From Deltaproteobacteria bacterium (lineage in GTDB: Bacteria; Desulfobacterota; JAFDIG01): a stretch of DNA of 6,884 nt. The notes beneath the pieces were generated by a model. That model was not told the origin of the DNA, made no database searches, and saw only the letters and a program-made list of their open reading frames with translations. Of the stretch, positions 1 through 6,866 are shown piece by piece (the first letter of the stretch is position 1; every line of letters starts with the position of its first letter). The DNA is taken from assembly GCA_019308145.1 (NCBI GenBank), contig JAFDIG010000114.1, positions 1 to 6,884 of the forward strand, in the 5' to 3' direction. Position numbers and translations under genes: made by a program.

Positions 1-71
1 ATTCCTTGATCTATCGATTTTCTGTTGATATCTTTTATTATATAGATAATTTTTTTAATCGTTTTTAATTT

Positions 72-3000
72 ATGGATAATATCTTTGGAAAGCTTTTTTC
101 TAAAGCAAAAACAGGATTTAAAAACTTACATATTTCAGGATTAAAAGGTTCATCAAAGGCCTTTGTTGTAAATGAGTTAAAAAGAGTTTTAAAGGATCAT
201 TTTTTTCTTATTATCACTCCATCTTCAACAAAGGCAGAGGATTTTTTTAAAGAACTTTTATTTTTTTCTAATTTTAAGCCACAAAACAGAAGCTATGAGT
301 TATTTCCAGGCTGGGAAATTCTACCTTTTGAGCCCCTTATCCCACACGAAGAGGTATCAGCAAAAAGAATAAAAACATTATTTAGTTTTATTGAAGGGAA
401 TATTGATGGGGTTGTATGCTCTATAAGAGCTATAATCCAGAAAAGTCTCCCAAAGGATCTTTTACTAAAGAAACTTTTACATTTTTTCAAGGGAAAAGAG
501 ATAAACAGGGATGAATTACTCTCTTTCTTAAATGAGGAAGGATATCAAAGGGTTTCACTTGTTGAAGAGGTAGGAGATATAAGTGTTAGAGGGAATATTA
601 TTGATATATTTTCACCAACAAACAATTATCCAGTTAGGATCGAGCTCTTTGGCGATACTATAGAGTCAATTCGTCTATTCAATCCAGAAACCCAAAGAAG
701 TTTAAAAGAGATAGAAAAATTTGTTATCATTCCTTACAAAGAGGAAACAGAAAAAGGAAATTTGGCAAGCCTTATAGATTATCTTCCTAAAAAAAGTATT
801 ATTTTATTGGATGAACCAAATATAATCGAGGAGGAAACTCTAAAGTTCTGGAAAAAGATAGATAATCTCTATGGGAAGAATATCGCAAAAAGAAAGAATT
901 TTTTCCTTCCAGAAGAGTTCTTTCTTCCTATAGATAAATTCACCCAAAAGATTGATTCTTTTTCAAAAATAGAGTTGGAAGAGATTTCAAAGATATCAAA
1001 AGATGGTTTTTTCTTTGAACTCTTTTCCAATGAGGATATACGTGAAAAGATATCCTTATCATCCGCTAAGGATATGATCCTTAAGCCTTTTTCTAATATT
1101 ATTAAAAAATGGCAGGATGAAGGAATAAGAATTGGGATTGTTTTTAAGAAAAAAGAGGCTGCAAATCGTTTTGTTGATTTAATCTCTTATTATTCTTTTT
1201 CTTTTTCAAATGAGTTTCCCAAGCAAGCAAATAAACTATCTATTTTAGTGGGAGACCTTCCAGGAGGGTTTAGGTTCCCAGCACTAAAACTTGCTTTTAT
1301 TACTGAGGAAGAGATATTTGGCCAGAAGCCAAGGATAAGGGATGTAAAAAGAGGCAAGGTTAAAAGAGTTTTAACCGAATTTGGTGATCTAAAAGTAAAT
1401 GATTATGTTGTGCATCTTGATTATGGGATAGGAATATATAAAGGATTAGTAAAGTTATCAATTGATGGTGTAGAAAATGAATATATGCAAATAGAGTATC
1501 AGGGTAAAGACCATTTATATATTCCTGTAGACCAATTAAATCTTGTGCAAAAATATATAGGGGGAGAAGATGCAAAACCTACACTTGATAAGCTTGGCAC
1601 AAATAGATGGAATGCAACAAAAAAGAGGGTAAAAAGATCAATAGAGAAGATAGCGAAGGAACTTCTTGAGATTTATGCATCTCGTCAGTTTTTACAAGGT
1701 ATAAAGTTTTCGCCACCTGACCAGCTTTTTAGGGAGTTTGAGGCAGCATTCGAGTTTGAAGAAACTCCTGATCAGTCAAAGGCTATCCAAGATGTTATAA
1801 AAGATATGATAAGTGAAAAACCTATGGATAGATTGGTATGTGGAGATGTTGGATATGGAAAAACCGAGGTTGCTATAAGAGCTGCTTTTAAGGCTGTACA
1901 AGACAGCAAACAGGTAGCTTTTCTTGTCCCTACAACTTTGTTAGCAGAACAACATTTTCATACTATTAAAAAGAGAGTTGCAAATTATCCAATTATTGTT
2001 GAATGTTTAAGCAGGTTCAATTCATATAAAGAACAAAAAGATATTGTAAAAAGAGTTGCATCAGGTAAGATTGATATAATCATCGGAACCCATCGTCTTC
2101 TCCAGAAAGATATCTCTTTCAAAGATTTGGGGTTAGTCATAATCGATGAAGAGCAAAGATTTGGTGTAATCCATAAAGAAAAACTCAAAAAACTTAAAAA
2201 AAATGTTGATGTTTTAACTCTAACTGCAACGCCTATTCCCAGAACACTTCATATGTCATTAACAGGGATAAGAGACCTCTCAACTATCGATACACCTCCG
2301 GAGAACAGATTATCAGTAAAAAGCTTTATAGTTGGATTTGATGATGAAATTATTCGTAATGCGGTGTTAAGAGAGCTTTACCGAGGTGGACAGATATTTT
2401 TTGTTCATAACAGGATAAGTAGCATAGAACCAATGGCTAATTATTTAAAGAAATTGATTCCAGAAGCAAGGATTGGGGTGGCTCACGGCCAAATGGAAGA
2501 AAAAACCCTTTCAATGGTTATGAGTAAATTTTTAGATCAAGAGTATGATCTTTTAGTAACTACTAATATAATTGAAAGTGGATTAGATATTCCTACGGCA
2601 AATACTATCTTGATAAATCAAGCCCACCGTTTTGGTTTGGCAGATCTCTATCAGCTAAGGGGTAGGGTGGGTAGAGCTCATCATAGAGCATACGCTTATT
2701 TTATTGTGCCTGAAAAAGATAAACTTACAAGGGATGCCAAAAGAAGGCTTAAAGCAATACAGGAATTGACAGAGCTTGGATCTGGATTTAGGCTTGCTTT
2801 AAAAGATCTTGAAATTAGAGGAGCAGGTAACTTATTAGGCAAGGATCAATCAGGACATATAGCAGCTGTTGGTTTTGAAATGTATACTCAAATGATGGAA
2901 AAAGCGGTTAAAGAGCTTAAAGGAGAGAAGGTTGAGGAAAAAAGTATGCCAGAAGTCAGAATAAAAAGTTCAGCATTTATACCTGAAACCTATATCCCTG

Positions 3001-3374
3001 ATACCTATGAACGACTTACCATTTATAAAAGATTATCAAAGATAGAAAAAGAAAAAGAGCTTTTAGATATAAGAGAAGAACTTTTAGATCGTTTTGGAAG
3101 GATTCCAAAGGAGCTTGAAAGATTGTTAAAAATAGTAAAATTAAAGCTATTTCTTATATCTTATGGAATCAATAAAGTGGAAATGAATAAAGACATTCTT
3201 TATATAAAGTTTGGGAAAAGACCAATAATTAAAACAGAAAAACTTGTAGATTGGGTAAAAACAAAACTTGGTACTAAATTTTCTCCTGACGGAACCCTTT
3301 CTTTTAAGATAGGAAATATAAATTTAGATGAAATTATTGAATTTTTAAAAAAGTTCTTGCAAGAGTTATCATAA
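72..3374 (+). CDS. mfd: Transcription-repair coupling factor Mfd
   Basis: Mfd is an ATP-driven DNA translocase that binds RNA polymerase stalled at a lesion, pushes it off the template and recruits UvrA for nucleotide excision repair. The order of domains is complete. An N-terminal UvrB-like module has a degenerate P-loop (GLKGSSKA, residues 23-30) and the UvrA-binding homology segment GDISVRGNIIDIF (168-180). The CarD-like RNA polymerase interaction domain spans about 435-497 (DYVVHLDYGIGIYKGL at 444-459). The RecG-like motor has Walker A GDVGYGKT (591-598), DEEQ box (692-695), TATPIPRT (718-725) and RGRVGR (863-868). The GAGNLLG segment is at 917-923 and the C-terminal TRCF domain begins near 959. 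At 1100 residues it is close to the E. coli length (about 1150). No key residue is missing. ATG 72 is preceded by an in-frame TAA (66-68) and the next Met is far inside the protein, so this start is forced, although no Shine-Dalgarno is visible. The gene ends in tandem stops, TAA TAG. The family assignment is secure. Confidence 0.98.
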   Translation: MDNIFGKLFSKAKTGFKNLHISGLKGSSKAFVVNELKRVLKDHFFLIITPSSTKAEDFFKELLFFSNFKPQNRSYELFPGWEILPFEPLIPHEEVSAKRIKTLFSFIEGNIDGVVCSIRAIIQKSLPKDLLLKKLLHFFKGKEINRDELLSFLNEEGYQRVSLVEEVGDISVRGNIIDIFSPTNNYPVRIELFGDTIESIRLFNPETQRSLKEIEKFVIIPYKEETEKGNLASLIDYLPKKSIILLDEPNIIEEETLKFWKKIDNLYGKNIAKRKNFFLPEEFFLPIDKFTQKIDSFSKIELEEISKISKDGFFFELFSNEDIREKISLSSAKDMILKPFSNIIKKWQDEGIRIGIVFKKKEAANRFVDLISYYSFSFSNEFPKQANKLSILVGDLPGGFRFPALKLAFITEEEIFGQKPRIRDVKRGKVKRVLTEFGDLKVNDYVVHLDYGIGIYKGLVKLSIDGVENEYMQIEYQGKDHLYIPVDQLNLVQKYIGGEDAKPTLDKLGTNRWNATKKRVKRSIEKIAKELLEIYASRQFLQGIKFSPPDQLFREFEAAFEFEETPDQSKAIQDVIKDMISEKPMDRLVCGDVGYGKTEVAIRAAFKAVQDSKQVAFLVPTTLLAEQHFHTIKKRVANYPIIVECLSRFNSYKEQKDIVKRVASGKIDIIIGTHRLLQKDISFKDLGLVIIDEEQRFGVIHKEKLKKLKKNVDVLTLTATPIPRTLHMSLTGIRDLSTIDTPPENRLSVKSFIVGFDDEIIRNAVLRELYRGGQIFFVHNRISSIEPMANYLKKLIPEARIGVAHGQMEEKTLSMVMSKFLDQEYDLLVTTNIIESGLDIPTANTILINQAHRFGLADLYQLRGRVGRAHHRAYAYFIVPEKDKLTRDAKRRLKAIQELTELGSGFRLALKDLEIRGAGNLLGKDQSGHIAAVGFEMYTQMMEKAVKELKGEKVEEKSMPEVRIKSSAFIPETYIPDTYERLTIYKRLSKIEKEKELLDIREELLDRFGRIPKELERLLKIVKLKLFLISYGINKVEMNKDILYIKFGKRPIIKTEKLVDWVKTKLGTKFSPDGTLSFKIGNINLDEIIEFLKKFLQELS

Positions 3375-3402
3375 TAGATTAATAATTTTTTAAAGGGTAA
3401 AT

Positions 3403-4431
3403 TTGTATAGCCCTTTAGCTTTTCAAAGGAGGGAGGTTATTATTAAAAGAATATTTTTATTTTTAATCCTTATTTTTATTCTCATAATCCCATCATCTAC
3501 AGCTCATAAATTGCCAGAAAAAAAGGCAGAACCAACTTACCTTGTTGCTTTTAAAGGTGGAAAGATATTTCCAGATGATTTTATGCAAAAATTAAAAAAG
3601 ATTGAGATTAAACCAAGTGATTTACCTAAAGAAAAGGATTCACTAAAAAGGTTTGTTATGGATATTCTTGACCAAATGATAGAGGAGCGGTTGATACTAA
3701 TTTATGGCAAAGAACATGGAATAAAATTAAATGAATTGGAAACAGAAGCAGAGGTTAAACAAATAAAAGAAGAATATGCTAAAGAGAGTCTTGAGGACTT
3801 TTTAGCCCGAAAAGGTTTGACACTTAAAGAATGGAAGGAAGAAATAAAAAAGGAACTTTTAATTGATAATATAATTTTTCAAGAAGTTGGAATGGATATA
3901 ACCGTATCAGAAGAAGAATTACAGAGATACTACCTTAAGCATAAAGAAGAGTTTCATACACCTGCCAGGATAAGAGCTTTACAGATTTTATTAAAAGATA
4001 AAAAGAGTGCTAAATTAGTCTATAGAAAGTTGAAAAGCAAAAGGAAAAAAGAAAAGTTTTCTGAATTAGCAAAAGAATTTTCCGTTGCCCCAGAAGCTAA
4101 AATAGGAGGGGATTTAGGATATTTTAGCAAAGACGAGATGCCTTTATTCTTTTCTTCTCTTTTTTCTATGAAGGTTGGGGAAGTAAGCCCTATAATCAAA
4201 TCTCAATATGGCTTTCATATATTTAAAGTTATAGATAAAAAAAAGGAAGGCATTTTACCTTACAGTGATGTGAGAAAGAGTATAAAAAACAAAATTTTAT
4301 TGCAAAAACAAAGGGATAGATATAAAAAATGGATAAATAACATTAAGAAAGAAGCAGTGATTAATTTTAATCCTGTTGCAATCAATAAGTTTGTTTCATT
4401 CTTAATCACTCATTACAGAAAAACAGAGTAA
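3403..4431 (+). CDS. Exported SurA/PpiC-type parvulin-domain foldase
   Basis: This is a predicted periplasmic or outer-surface chaperone of the SurA/PrsA/PpiC group. Numbered from TTG 3403 (342 aa), a basic stretch ending in K15-R16 is followed by a hydrophobic core (about 17-29) and an S-T-A site with likely cleavage after A34. There is no lipobox Cys. A helical SurA-N-like chaperone region covers about 40-170, and a PPIC rotamase domain covers about 187-280 (GGDLGYF 235-241, QYGFHIFKV 268-276), followed by a basic helical tail. The first catalytic His of parvulins is Gln (Q194), and the acidic pair found in the neighbouring paralogue is V228-A229. Only H272 is kept, so isomerase activity may be weak and the protein may act mainly as a holdase. 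The start is uncertain: TTG 3403 has AAAGGG at 3392-3397 upstream, but a much better Shine-Dalgarno (3426-3432) stands before ATT 3439 and ATT 3442, which would give a shorter, more usual signal peptide. It lies 28 bases after mfd, probably in the same transcript. The family is confident; the specific name (prsA, ppiC or surA) is not. Confidence 0.9.
   Translation: MYSPLAFQRREVIIKRIFLFLILIFILIIPSSTAHKLPEKKAEPTYLVAFKGGKIFPDDFMQKLKKIEIKPSDLPKEKDSLKRFVMDILDQMIEERLILIYGKEHGIKLNELETEAEVKQIKEEYAKESLEDFLARKGLTLKEWKEEIKKELLIDNIIFQEVGMDITVSEEELQRYYLKHKEEFHTPARIRALQILLKDKKSAKLVYRKLKSKRKKEKFSELAKEFSVAPEAKIGGDLGYFSKDEMPLFFSSLFSMKVGEVSPIIKSQYGFHIFKVIDKKKEGILPYSDVRKSIKNKILLQKQRDRYKKWINNIKKEAVINFNPVAINKFVSFLITHYRKTE
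3426..3432 (+). promoter_or_regulatory. Strong Shine-Dalgarno inside the annotated 5' end of the parvulin gene
   Basis: AAGGAGG matches the anti-Shine-Dalgarno core exactly and is the best such site ahead of any gene in this window. It is 6 bases before ATT 3439 and 9 bases before ATT 3442, both in frame with the parvulin gene. No ATG, GTG or TTG follows at a working distance in that frame. Starting there gives an N-terminus of Met-(Ile)-Lys-Arg followed directly by the hydrophobic core, which is a textbook signal peptide n-region. It may instead be a chance result of the codons for Gln-Arg-Arg-Glu in a TTG-started protein. Confidence 0.5.
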
Positions 4432-4567
4432 TTACATTTAGGTTAATTTTAATAGCCTGCGGGAAATTTCTTTTTTATATTATTGATTATTTTTATAGAT
4501 TTTTCAAACTTTTAAAAATATTTTTGATTTTAATTAGTTTGCACTTCATTTTTCAATATGAACAAAG

Positions 4568-4575
4568 AAAGGTGA
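4568..4575 (+). promoter_or_regulatory. Ribosome binding site of surA
   Basis: AAAGGTGA matches parts of the consensus AAGGAGGTGA. Its GG pair is 6 bases before ATG 4579, which supports that start. A nearer in-frame ATG at 4558 is closed by TGA at 4573-4575, so it cannot extend the protein. Confidence 0.7.
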
Positions 4576-4578
4576 GTC

Positions 4579-5514
4579 ATGAAAAGATATTTTTTATTAT
4601 CAATAATTATTATATTCGCTTTTTCACAGAATATAACTGCAAAAATAGTTGATCGAATTGTGGCAAAGGTAGATGGTAATATCATTACATATTCAGATCT
4701 TATCGCTGCATCTCAAAGAATGATACATGAATCACCCAAAAAGGTTCATAGATCTTTAAAAAAGATTCTTAATGATATAATAGATAATAAAATTTTGGAG
4801 ATAGAAGCTGATAGGCAAAAGATCATAGTTACAAAAAAAGAAGTGGATTCAGCTATTAATCACATTTTACGAAGAAATCATATAACTTTAAACCAGTTAA
4901 AGATAGCTCTTGAAAGAATGGGTACATCCCTTTTAAAATATCGTGAACAGATTAAATCTCATATAAAAAAGTTAAAGTTGATTAATAAGGAGATAAAATC
5001 AAAGGTTATTGTAAATGATGAATTGTTGATGGAATATTATAAGGAAAACATTCATAAATATAAAGCAGATGAAACGGTAAAGTTAAAGCATATTCTCATT
5101 AAAATTCCAAAAGGTGCTGATAAGACAAAAAAAGATGAACTATTAAAAAAAGCTAAAATGATCATAAAAAGGTTAAAACAAGGAGAAAGTTTTGAAGCCT
5201 TAGCAAAAAAATATTCTGATGATATCTCCGCTGAAAAAGGTGGTGATATAGGAACGTTTAAAAAAGGTGAACTTTTACCAGAGATTGACAAAGAAGCTTT
5301 TAGACTTAAAGCCGGCCAGATAAGTAATGTAATAATTTCTTCTGGTGGTTATCATATTATAAAGGTTATAGAAAAGAGGGAATCTGGCATTGCTGGATTT
5401 AAACAAGTTAAAGAACAGGTAAAAATGGACTATATAAAAGAGCAAACAGAAAAAAGGTTTAAAAATTGGTTGGCAGAACTAAAAAAACGTTCTCATGTTG
5501 AGATAAAATGGTAA
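4579..5514 (+). CDS. surA: SurA-like periplasmic chaperone / peptidyl-prolyl isomerase
   Basis: SurA-type proteins bind unfolded outer-membrane proteins in the periplasm and deliver them for assembly. The 311-residue product begins with a signal peptide (K2-R3, hydrophobic core about 4-16, likely cleavage after ITA at residue 21). The mature N-terminus has the SurA signature VDRIVAKVDGNIITYSDL (24-41). A helical chaperone region runs to about 160. A single PPIC rotamase domain covers about 165-268 with the canonical residues present: H171 in KLKHILIK, D214-D215, GGDIGTF (221-227) and H259 in GGYHIIKV. A basic C-terminal helix follows. E. coli SurA has about 430 residues and two rotamase domains; one-domain forms such as this are usual in many other diderms. 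The start is set by ATG 4579 with a good Shine-Dalgarno. It sits 147 bases after a related parvulin gene and overlaps pdxA by 7 bases, so surA and pdxA are probably translationally coupled, as surA-pdxA adjacency in other bacteria suggests. Confidence 0.93.
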   Translation: MKRYFLLSIIIIFAFSQNITAKIVDRIVAKVDGNIITYSDLIAASQRMIHESPKKVHRSLKKILNDIIDNKILEIEADRQKIIVTKKEVDSAINHILRRNHITLNQLKIALERMGTSLLKYREQIKSHIKKLKLINKEIKSKVIVNDELLMEYYKENIHKYKADETVKLKHILIKIPKGADKTKKDELLKKAKMIIKRLKQGESFEALAKKYSDDISAEKGGDIGTFKKGELLPEIDKEAFRLKAGQISNVIISSGGYHIIKVIEKRESGIAGFKQVKEQVKMDYIKEQTEKRFKNWLAELKKRSHVEIKW

Positions 5515-6521
5515 AACCTATTATTGGAATAACCTTAGGTGATCCATCAGGTATAGGTCCTGAAATTATTGCAAAGGCAATTTTTACCCGTCAAAACGAA
5601 ATTGAAGATTGTATTCCAATTGTGTTAGGAGACCGTAATGTTTTAAAAAAGGTTAAAGAGCTTCTCTCCATAAAAGGTGAAATAGTTTATGTAAAATACC
5701 CTTTTCCTGACAAAAAACTCTTCAATTGCCTTTATCTTTTGCCTATTTCACTATTAGATTACGAAGAAATATCCTTTGGTTATCCTAATAAAAAAGGAGC
5801 AAGATACACAATAAAATATATAAAAGAAGGTGTAAAACTTGCCCTTGAAAAAAAGATAGACGCAATAGTTACAGCTCCCATTAATAAGAAGGTTTTATCA
5901 GAGGTAGGCTTTGAGTTTCCAGGACATACAGAATTTTTAGCCCATCTCACTAAAAGCTCAAGGTGGGTTATGATGTTAGCAGGAGATAAGCTTAAGGTTT
6001 CCCTGGTAACCATACATTTAGCGATCAAAGATGTTTCTAACTATTTATCTATAGAAAAGGTGATAAATACAATAGAGTTAACTTCATTTTCTCTTAGAAA
6101 ATATTTTGGGATATCACGCCCTAAGATTGCTGTTGCCGGGCTTAATCCTCATGCAGGGGAAGAAGGCATGTTTGGTAAAGAAGAAGAAAATATTATTAGA
6201 CCTGCTATTTTCATTTGCAAAAAAAGGGGAATAGATTGTTATGGACCTCTTTCGGCTGATACCCTTTTTTATTTTGCTATAAATGGCAGATATGATGCAG
6301 TTGTTGCAATGTATCATGACCAGGGATTAATACCATTAAAGATGGTTCATTTTAGAGATGGCGTAAACATCACTTTAGGCTTGCCTATTATTAGAACAAG
6401 TGTTGATCATGGAACTGCTTATGATATCGCAGGGAAAGGGGAAGCTGACGAAAGTTCAATGATTGCTGCCATTAATATGGCAGTAAAAATGGTAAAGAAG
6501 TCTAAAACTTCTTGCGATTAA
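5508..6521 (+). CDS. pdxA: 4-hydroxythreonine-4-phosphate dehydrogenase PdxA
   Basis: PdxA oxidises 4-phosphohydroxy-L-threonine with NAD; the product decarboxylates to 3-amino-2-oxopropyl phosphate, which PdxJ joins with deoxyxylulose 5-phosphate to give pyridoxine phosphate. It is a cytosolic step of the DXP-dependent vitamin B6 pathway. The 337-residue product is full length and has GDPSGIGPE (11-19), VTAPINK, FPGHTEF (H140), IHLAIKDV, NPHAGEEGMFG (213-223), GPLSADT and YHDQGLIPLK (269-278). The three metal-binding histidines are H170, H215 and H270, and the substrate residues K278, N287 and R296 are all present, each offset by +4 from the E. coli numbering as I recall it. ATG 5508 lies inside the end of surA (7-base overlap) with only a weak GAGA upstream, so translation probably depends on ribosomes finishing surA. 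Its 3' end overlaps a convergent minus-strand gene by 20 bases. Nothing looks damaged. The related PdxA2 subgroup is possible in principle, but the surA context favours true PdxA. Confidence 0.96.
   Translation: MVKPIIGITLGDPSGIGPEIIAKAIFTRQNEIEDCIPIVLGDRNVLKKVKELLSIKGEIVYVKYPFPDKKLFNCLYLLPISLLDYEEISFGYPNKKGARYTIKYIKEGVKLALEKKIDAIVTAPINKKVLSEVGFEFPGHTEFLAHLTKSSRWVMMLAGDKLKVSLVTIHLAIKDVSNYLSIEKVINTIELTSFSLRKYFGISRPKIAVAGLNPHAGEEGMFGKEEENIIRPAIFICKKRGIDCYGPLSADTLFYFAINGRYDAVVAMYHDQGLIPLKMVHFRDGVNITLGLPIIRTSVDHGTAYDIAGKGEADESSMIAAINMAVKMVKKSKTSCD
6495..6513. repeat. Perfect inverted repeat at the convergent 3' ends of pdxA and the small gene
   Basis: AAGAAGT (6495-6501) and ACTTCTT (6507-6513) form a 7-bp stem around a 5-base loop, CTAAA. 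The loop holds the TAG stop of the minus-strand gene (6502-6504), and the stem lies in the last codons of pdxA. Neither strand has a proper T-run directly after the stem: GCGATTA follows on plus and TACCATTTTT on minus. It is therefore at best a weak or Rho-assisted terminator. Chance is possible in AT-rich coding sequence. Confidence 0.4.
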
Positions 6522-6774
6522 AAAAGTGTTCTTTATAGAGTTTTTTCCCTTCAGGTCCAATAGAACCTATCTTACATTTTTCAATATAACTTCCCCAGAG
6601 ATCAAAATGAGGTACTCCAGATCGGCTAAAATGAACCCTACGTAATCCATACTTTATACCCCACTTCAGTAACTCTTCAAGAGAATCAGCAAATACTTTA
6701 ATGATCTTATCACCTTTTTTAATTCCAAGGTTTTTATTATCCTGATATGCGGTATGTTTAATAAAATAGATCAT
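6502..6774 (-). CDS. Small conserved-looking protein, possibly DUF4031-like
   Basis: This is a 90-residue basic, soluble protein with no signal peptide or membrane segment. The middle, DSLEELLKWGIKYGLRR (residues 30-46) followed by HFSRSGVPHFDLWG (48-61), resembles from memory the small DUF4031 family: a (D/E)S-EEL helix, a 'GL-R' turn, then a P-H-(Y/F)-D motif. The fit is partial and I would not assert a function. The codon pattern resembles the neighbouring genes and there are no internal stops, which supports a real gene rather than a shadow, because beyond 6521 no other gene covers it. ATG 6774 is the first ATG of the frame; its upstream GAAAAG is a poor Shine-Dalgarno. It runs convergently into pdxA, sharing 20 bases at the 3' ends (its last six codons and its stop lie inside pdxA). 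Confidence 0.72.
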   Translation of the reverse strand: MIYFIKHTAYQDNKNLGIKKGDKIIKVFADSLEELLKWGIKYGLRRVHFSRSGVPHFDLWGSYIEKCKIGSIGPEGKKLYKEHFFNRKKF

Positions 6775-6835
6775 AACTTTTCAAAAATATTTTTATTTTA
6801 AGGTTTTCAAAAATTAGAGTGATCTAAATTCTTTC

Positions 6836-6866
6836 TTTATATACCATTAAGTTGTCTATAGTTCAA
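6836..6866 (-). promoter_or_regulatory. Possible sigma-70-type promoter for the 90-residue gene
   Basis: On the minus strand TTGAAC (6866-6861) is separated by 17 bases from TATATA (6843-6838), or by 19 bases from the better TATAAA (6841-6836). A transcript would begin roughly 50-60 bases before ATG 6774. Such matches arise often by chance in AT-rich DNA. The -35 box would overlap the last codons of the possible gene at the window's right edge. Confidence 0.25.

Noticed and set aside
6..34. Possible mfd promoter: TTGATC (6-11), 17 bases, TATCTT (29-34); also TTGATA (25-30) with GATAAT (45-50).
   Set aside because: The first pair matches the consensus at only 4 of 6 positions in each box; the second has a spacer of only 14. 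Such matches are expected by chance here.
3..68. Open plus-strand frame from the left edge ending in TAA at 66-68, possibly the tail of an upstream gene.
   Set aside because: Only 21 residues, very rich in Phe, Tyr, Ile and Asn as expected of translated AT-rich DNA. A minus-strand frame across the same bases is also open, so strand and reality cannot be decided.
1360..1575. Minus-strand open frames inside mfd, surA and pdxA (for example this one).
   Set aside because: They lie entirely antisense to well-identified genes, have unprotein-like composition and no upstream signals; they are shadows.
4103..4111. AGGAGGGG-like Shine-Dalgarno inside the first parvulin gene.
   Set aside because: It encodes the conserved Gly-Gly-Asp of the PPIC domain and no start codon of a plausible gene follows.
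4237..4244. Run of eight A in the first parvulin gene (another at 2196-2203 in mfd), possible slippage or phase-variation sites.
   Set aside because: Both reading frames are intact through the runs, and A-runs of this length are ordinary in Lys-rich genes of AT-rich genomes.
4558..4575. Five-codon ORF (ATG to TGA) whose end overlaps the surA Shine-Dalgarno, a possible coupling leader peptide.
   Set aside because: It has no ribosome binding site of its own and is too short to tell from chance; the overlap follows simply from the GGTGA of the Shine-Dalgarno.
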